Assembly: GCF_030272615.1 (NCBI RefSeq)
Contig: NC_081412.1
Span: 693,102,083-693,166,082, forward strand
DNA length: 64,000 nt
Direction: 5' to 3'
From: Cryptomeria japonica
Lineage: Eukaryota > Streptophyta > Pinopsida > Cupressales > Cupressaceae
Of the stretch, positions 59,280-64,000 are shown piece after piece; positions within the stretch are counted from its first letter, which is position 1; every line of letters starts with the position of its first letter. The notes beneath the pieces were generated by a model. It worked only from the letters and a program-made list of their open reading frames with translations. It searched no databases and was not told where the DNA came from. Made by a program: the position numbers and the translations under genes.

Positions 59280-62200
59280 ATAAAGAGTGAAACTTGTCAA
59301 AAACTGATTTAAAGTCCCGCATAAATGTCTTCATGGATAAGGACCATGATTCAAGAAATGAGGTAGCAACCTCACTCTTTGTTTGCATCTAGGATACCTG
59401 TTCCTCCATGACATCTATGGTACTCATCTCTTGAGCAACCGTTAAGGCATCCAGATTGAGATAGCATTTCTGAAGTATTTGCAATCTTGGTAGTAGAATC
59501 AGTTGAAGTTCCTGCAAATCTTGTGTCTGGTTGTTGATCTCTAACTCTACTCTTGCAGTCTAGAGTTGAAACCGATGAACGATTTTCCCATAAGTGGTGA
59601 AGGAATCATAGGGCGTCTTGAAGGTGCTTATGAATGTCTACAAATCAGTTTGCAGTTTATCTTTCTGAGCAAGTACATCATCACATAATAGATGGGGTTG
59701 ACATATCTTACTGAGCAGTATATTCCCCTCATCCAGAACATCTTTTATGTCCTTCTGTGCTTTCTATAGATAGGACCGGAGCTTTACCAAATTAGTGTTC
59801 AAAGCCTTTTGATACTTCATTTTTGCATTGGCTTCAACAACATCTTCCAGACATTGCACTTGGTCCTCTACAACTGTGCATCAATTGAGCTAGAGAGGAA
59901 TCGGTACTTGGGAGATTGGTACCAGGAATCAAACTGGTGAGAGTTTCCACCACAGTTTGAATCACATCTTCCTCCTTAGTGCTTCCAGTCACACTTGAGC
60001 AAGCTTAATACTTTGTAGCAGCTCCATTTCATTTGCAGACTAGAGGTCAATGAGATCAGTGATGTCAGCTGGTTTGGCTTTACCACTAGTTGCCTTTGGG
60101 GTCTCTACATGTACACTCTTTGCCGCTTCCTCCTTTTCCTTGGCTTTTTGCTTATCTTCTTCTGCCTTCTTCTACTCCTCAGCTTCTTTCTTTCTTTTCT
60201 CTTCTTCTTTCTTCCTTTCTTCTTCTTTTTGCTTCTCTTCTTCTTTCCTCTTCTCTTCCTTCTTCTTCTTCTCCTCTTCCTGTTTTCTCTTCTCCTCTTA
60301 TTTTCTCTTCTCTTCCTCTTTTCTCTTCTCCTCTTAATTTCTCTTCTCCTCTTCATTTCTCTTCCCTTCCTCTTTTCTCTTCTCTTCCTCTTTTCTCTTG
60401 TCCTCTTCATTTCTCTTCTCCTCTTCCTTTTGCTTCTTCTCTTCTTTTGCCTATTTCCTCTTCTCTTCCTCCTTTCTCTTGTCCTACCATTTCTTTTGGT
60501 GTATCCGGAGTAACATCTTCACCATCCAAAGCATCAACATCAATAGGGTTCATTTGCTCAGTGGCCTGTTCTCCTTTACTATTATACACCTCATCCGGTT
60601 TTGCTATTTTTGGTTCTTGTTCAGCCTTTTTGTTGGCTTCAAACACTTGGTGCAATCTCAGAGCTGCCTTGGCATGAGAGTGGGTATCTTTCACCACCTT
60701 AGGGACTTTCCCTTCTAGCAACAAGAGTCTCCTTCTTCGCATAAAGAAGAGGCCTTTATATTTTTCCATAACTTCATTAAGTTCAGAATTAGACACATCA
60801 GGAAAATATTGAGCAAATATTTCCTCTCTTATCTCCTATTCCTTATCTATGGCAATGCACCATTTGTTGTCTAAAGAAATATATAAAGATTCCAGTGTCA
60901 CAAATTTAATTTCTAATGGCGATCAATCATTAATACATAAATATTGAATGACTTCTTATTCTACTTCCTCCTTCTCATTATCATTGAAATCATCAAAATA
61001 ATCTGCCAAATCACTCAGCACTTTTCTCCTAATATTCTTAATAGTTCTTTGACAATGTCTCAAAGGTTTGTAAGAGTAAATATCAATATTTATCAGTGTT
61101 GATGATGCTGGGTCATTGCTGGTTGCCTTAGTCTTCTTTCTTGTTTGCCTAGTCTTCTTAGGAAGTTCTTCAGATTCAGTGTCCTTTGAGTCCAGTGTGT
61201 TGCCCTTTGTCTTCCACTTTCTCTCAAAGACTTTGGTGGGTGTAACTTCTAGTTTCTTCTTTGTTGGTGACCGCTTGGTCACATTATGACTCGCTGAAGT
61301 AACCGGTGTCGATATAAATGGTATTGCCTTTCCTTTCTTCACTGGGGGCTCTTCAACTGGTGTAACCCTTTCCAGATAGGTGTTAGTTCTTTCTTCTTAG
61401 GATCAAGTGGTGAAGCAAGTAGGGTAGAAGCATACCTATCTAGCATGTCGTACATCACCTCATAACCCATAGGCTCCACTTCTTCCTTTCTAGGCTCAAC
61501 AACCTCCATTATGCACTCATCTACTTTGATGATAATGCATATGTCCTCTTCATACTTCTTGACAATATCACCAAATATTCTTACCCTTTGGCTCATCTTG
61601 TGTTTGAACTCATCAAAGTATTTGTTCAGAACATCAGGATAACCAATTCCAACCGCTTGAAGACTTTCCCTAATTTTCTTTGTAACCGGTTGGTCAACAG
61701 ACCACTAAATATCACCAACTCATGGGAAGTAGCCTTGGAAGTAGAAGAACAATCTGACCAATAGTTGTCCAAATTTAAATCTCAAGGCATTGTCCTATTT
61801 GATTGACTTTAGGTTCACTAGAAGTTGCCTTTGCATACAGGTGCATAAATCAAATGAGGCATCTTCCATGATCATCCTGTAGCCAACATTTATTGCTATA
61901 GCAGAGATAGAGTTGATCCTACTAGCATAGAATGTTTGGTAACCTATTACCATGTAGGCATACTTGACCAGATCGTCCTTGGTGGTATTGATGGTCATTC
62001 CCCATTGGTTGCTCATAGAACTGGTGAGCTTGGTCATTTCGGTCTTGCTGATCTTCCTTAGGGCTGGCACTTCTCCAATGTTACAAAAACCAGTGATGGC
62101 ATGAATCACTTCTGGTGTGATGTCATGTGTCCACTCCAAATACATTTTGTCACCGTGCACTCTTCTTAGAATGATGCAGATGTGATCATCTATGAATTCT

Positions 62201-62472
62201 TAAAGGAAATAGATTGCATTGTGAAGCTTCTTCTTTTCTAGTATGCTAAATTCTGATTTGATCTTTTTGTCCTTCCCGCAGAACAAACTCAACTATGAAT
62301 GGATCACTAGAGATCCTAGGTCTTCAATTCTATATTCAATGTAATCGGAAACACCTTCCTCTACTATAACACCAGCGGGTATTTGGGATAGGGCATTATA
62401 TTTTTTCTTCTGTTGGATGAAATATACTAAATCAATGGGTGCACTAGAACTAGAGTGCGATGCTAAAACCAT
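59280..62472 (-). pseudogene. D ORF2: large accessory protein of unknown function
   Basis: ATG at 62472 (MVLASHSSSSAPIDLVYF). N-terminal domain: ALSQIPAGVIVEEGVSDYIE, YRIEDLG, LEWTHDITPEVIHAITGF, YMVIGYQTFYASRINSISAI and FKFGQLLVRLFFYFQGYFP. Then RVRIFGDIVKKYEEDICIII and MGYE (61470-61459). A frame change near 61342 leads to a basic/Ser hinge, NKWCIAIDKE, a Glu/Lys/Arg tract (60480-60130), and the coiled-coil end with LPRLQILQKCYLNLDA and EMSTIDVMEE (59470-59400). Same order as B1 and B2 ORF2. Several stops; dead copy. No enzyme motif. Confidence 0.75.
60130..60490 (-). repeat. Polypurine low-complexity tract in D ORF2
   Basis: Plus strand is a long pyrimidine run (TTCTCTTCTCCTCTT units repeated every 15-18 b, e.g. 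60290-60440). The minus strand encodes EEKRKREEKRK-like text. Equivalent to 57240-57590 in C but with different repeat units. Confidence 0.8.
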
Positions 62473-62914
62473 TATAAAAAGAGAAAATCAAAAAATACCT
62501 TCGAAAGTTGATATTTAGGGTTTGCAAATTCTACTTCGGCACTCACTACTTTAGTTGCTAGATTACCACTTTGAGTTCTACACTTGATCAATTGATGTTA
62601 TCTTCAAATTCTTTTTCAAGGTTTTGAAATCTCTTCGATTTGCAAGACAAATCGCCTTTTGTCACTCTACACTTGAAAACTTCTTCGCTCAAAAATTGAT
62701 AAGTGAAAATGACTTGAAAATCCCTTTTAAATGAATTCTCCACCTACCATAATAAATGCTCCACCATTAGGGCATAAGCCCTAATTTGCCTTTTACAGTT
62801 TCCGGTCTTCCACCAATTGACAGGTATCACATACTAGTTAAGGTCTTTTACCGGTGTAAACTGAGGGTTTGAAATATTTTATTCAATTTGTTTTCCCCTA
62901 AGCTCTCCAGTAGC
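62473..62914 (-). other. D spacer between ORF1 and ORF2
   Basis: AT-rich, no ORF. Same position as the spacers in B1 and B2. Confidence 0.35.
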
Positions 62915-63904
62915 TTAGTTTGTCAGTTCATAGATTTCCACACTAGGTGCAGAAACCGGTTCTTCTAAAGACACTTCTTCTAGCTTCTTTTTCCATGTTT
63001 TCTTCATATCTACTTGAACAGTTTCAACATCAATCTTTCCTTCCAGAGTGACCGGTATATCATTTGATATATTCTTTCTCATCCTGCAAAATCTTCCTAT
63101 ATGACCCGGTTTGTTGCAATGATGGCAAACCATTCTAGGTTCTCTCCAAGGTCCATTATTCATGTTTCCATTCTTCCTTCTACATGTTGCAGTAGTGTGA
63201 CCATTTCCATGATAGATCAAACAGGTTGCTCTCCATCCGGTTGCCGCTTGATAGCCACCGCTACCTGATTGATGATTATGGGTATTAAATCGATTTGGAT
63301 TCTGATTCCCAGAGGGTTTAGGAAAGACTCCTTGACTCCTTTGAGGATAGCTTCTAGTGTTGTGCATGATAGAACTGCATTCAAATGCTATATTCCCAAA
63401 CTTGTTGCATGCATAACAATTTCCATTGAATCTATTGGACCTAGGCTTATTGTTTAGAAAGTAAGGAAAGTTATTGTAAGCCTTGTTTCTACATACATTA
63501 GCAGTATGTCCTTCCTTGAGACAATTAAAGAAAATAGGTTTGAACTTTTTTTTACCTTTATCCTTTGGTGCCAATTTCTTCTTTGATGCTTCATCTTTTG
63601 TTCCAGAGGTCTCACCTTCCTTATAACCAAAAAAACCAAGTCTAGTGGTATTCTTGACTAGTTTTACTGATTCAAGCTTTTGTTCTAGCTTAATAGTGCT
63701 CTTATTGAATTTGGCATGTATTTCCTTTGACTCAGTGAGTTCTTTGGTGATAGCAACATTGGACTCCTTCAAGGTTGCGTTCTTAGAAAGAGCTAAGTTT
63801 AGTTCACCTTGCATATCTTCTTTCTCCACTTTGCTCTCTTGGAGATGAGCAATAAGTGCACTGATTTCTTGCTTCAGCTTGGAGATCTCATGATCTTTGT
63901 CTTT
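62915..63904 (-). pseudogene. D ORF1: coiled-coil and zinc-knuckle nucleocapsid-like protein, 5' end cut
   Basis: Continuous open frame from the insertion at 63904 to TAG at 62915, the best preserved ORF1 here. The coiled coil (EISKLKQEISALIAHLQES and on to EQKLESVKLVKN) is followed by knuckles FNCLKEGHTANVC, CYACNKFGNIAFEC (His replaced by Asn), CLIYHGNGHTTATC (irregular) and CHHCNKPGHIGRFC, with a Gly/Gln/Asn-rich spacer between the second and third. The C-terminus is acidic. Upstream part lost to the LTR at 63905. Confidence 0.75.
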
Positions 63905-64000
63905 TGTTGGTATTTTGGTATGGTTTTGTCATTGATGCCAATACCTACTAAACTCTTATCAACTCTGGCACTTTGGAGAATCAACAACATCACCGACAAG
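63905..64000 (+). repeat. Start of another plus-strand LTR (element F)
   Basis: TGTTGGTATTTTGGTATGG then GTCATTGATGCCAATACC: the same opening as the A and E LTRs (TGTTGGCATT...CATTGATG). It interrupts the coiled coil of D ORF1. It runs off the window, so LTR length and duplication cannot be checked. Confidence 0.6.

Larger units (their letters stand above)
57855..63904 (-). mobile_element. Element D (pol-less copia-like), inserted in C
   Basis: Minus strand: 3' LTR 58993-57855, polypurine tract, ORF2 62472-59280, spacer, ORF1 from 63904 down to 62915. It is cut at 63905 by a plus-strand LTR, so its 5' LTR and primer site are outside the window. It belongs to the same family as C and sits within the ORF2 of C. 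Candidate left duplication AAATG (57850-57854). Confidence 0.75.

Noticed and set aside
60050-60718. Plus-strand Ser/Leu/Phe-rich ORFs resembling multi-pass membrane proteins
   Set aside because: Complement of the D ORF2 hinge; low-complexity shadow frames.

Overview
The window is plant nuclear heterochromatin made almost entirely of nested LTR retrotransposons. I found no convincing host gene, tRNA, rRNA or CRISPR array. Plant origin is shown by initiator-Met-type primer sites (TGGTATCAGAGC) in Ty1/copia elements, a TGGCGACTC-type primer site in a Tat-like Ty3/gypsy element, and heavy decay by TAG/TGA stops. A seed plant with a very large genome (a conifer would fit) is likely, but I cannot name the species.

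Layout. (1) 1-~10541, plus: 3' part of gypsy element G1 (gag, protease, an extra RNase H, RT, RNase H, integrase, then a ~1000-codon ORF called ORFX). It appears inserted in G2. (2) ~10542-~21600, minus: 5' part of gypsy element G2: a very long LTR carrying a second ORFX copy, primer site, then gag-protease-RNase H in one frame, cut off before RT. (3) ~21600-24127, plus: 3' end of a copia-like element E. (4) 24128-27048: LTR and coding debris. (5) 27049-33630, minus: complete pol-less element B1 with LTRs, primer site and two ORFs. (6) 33631-34219: unassigned fragment. (7) 34220-57854, minus: element C, split by (8) autonomous copia element A (35864-56572, plus), itself split by pol-less element B2 (41046-48971, minus) and by a 4.5 kb solo LTR (49512-54025, minus). 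(9) 57855-63904, minus: element D, same family as C and inserted in it. (10) 63905 onward: start of another plus-strand LTR, inserted in D. Element boundaries were fixed by direct LTR repeats, primer sites, polypurine tracts and 5-bp target duplications wherever visible.

Main biological point. B1, B2 and D, with the partial copies C and E, look like one group of pol-less Ty1/copia derivatives. The complete ones keep a nucleocapsid-like ORF1 (coiled coil plus several CCHC zinc knuckles, without the usual N-terminal gag domain). They also share a large ORF2 with a conserved N-terminal domain, an 'MGYE' block, a charged hinge and a C-terminal coiled coil. They presumably use pol supplied by autonomous relatives such as A. 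The gypsy elements carry ORFX, a protein of similar layout, apparently inside their LTRs, and both place an extra RNase H between protease and RT. All coding regions are decayed by in-frame stops and occasional frameshifts.
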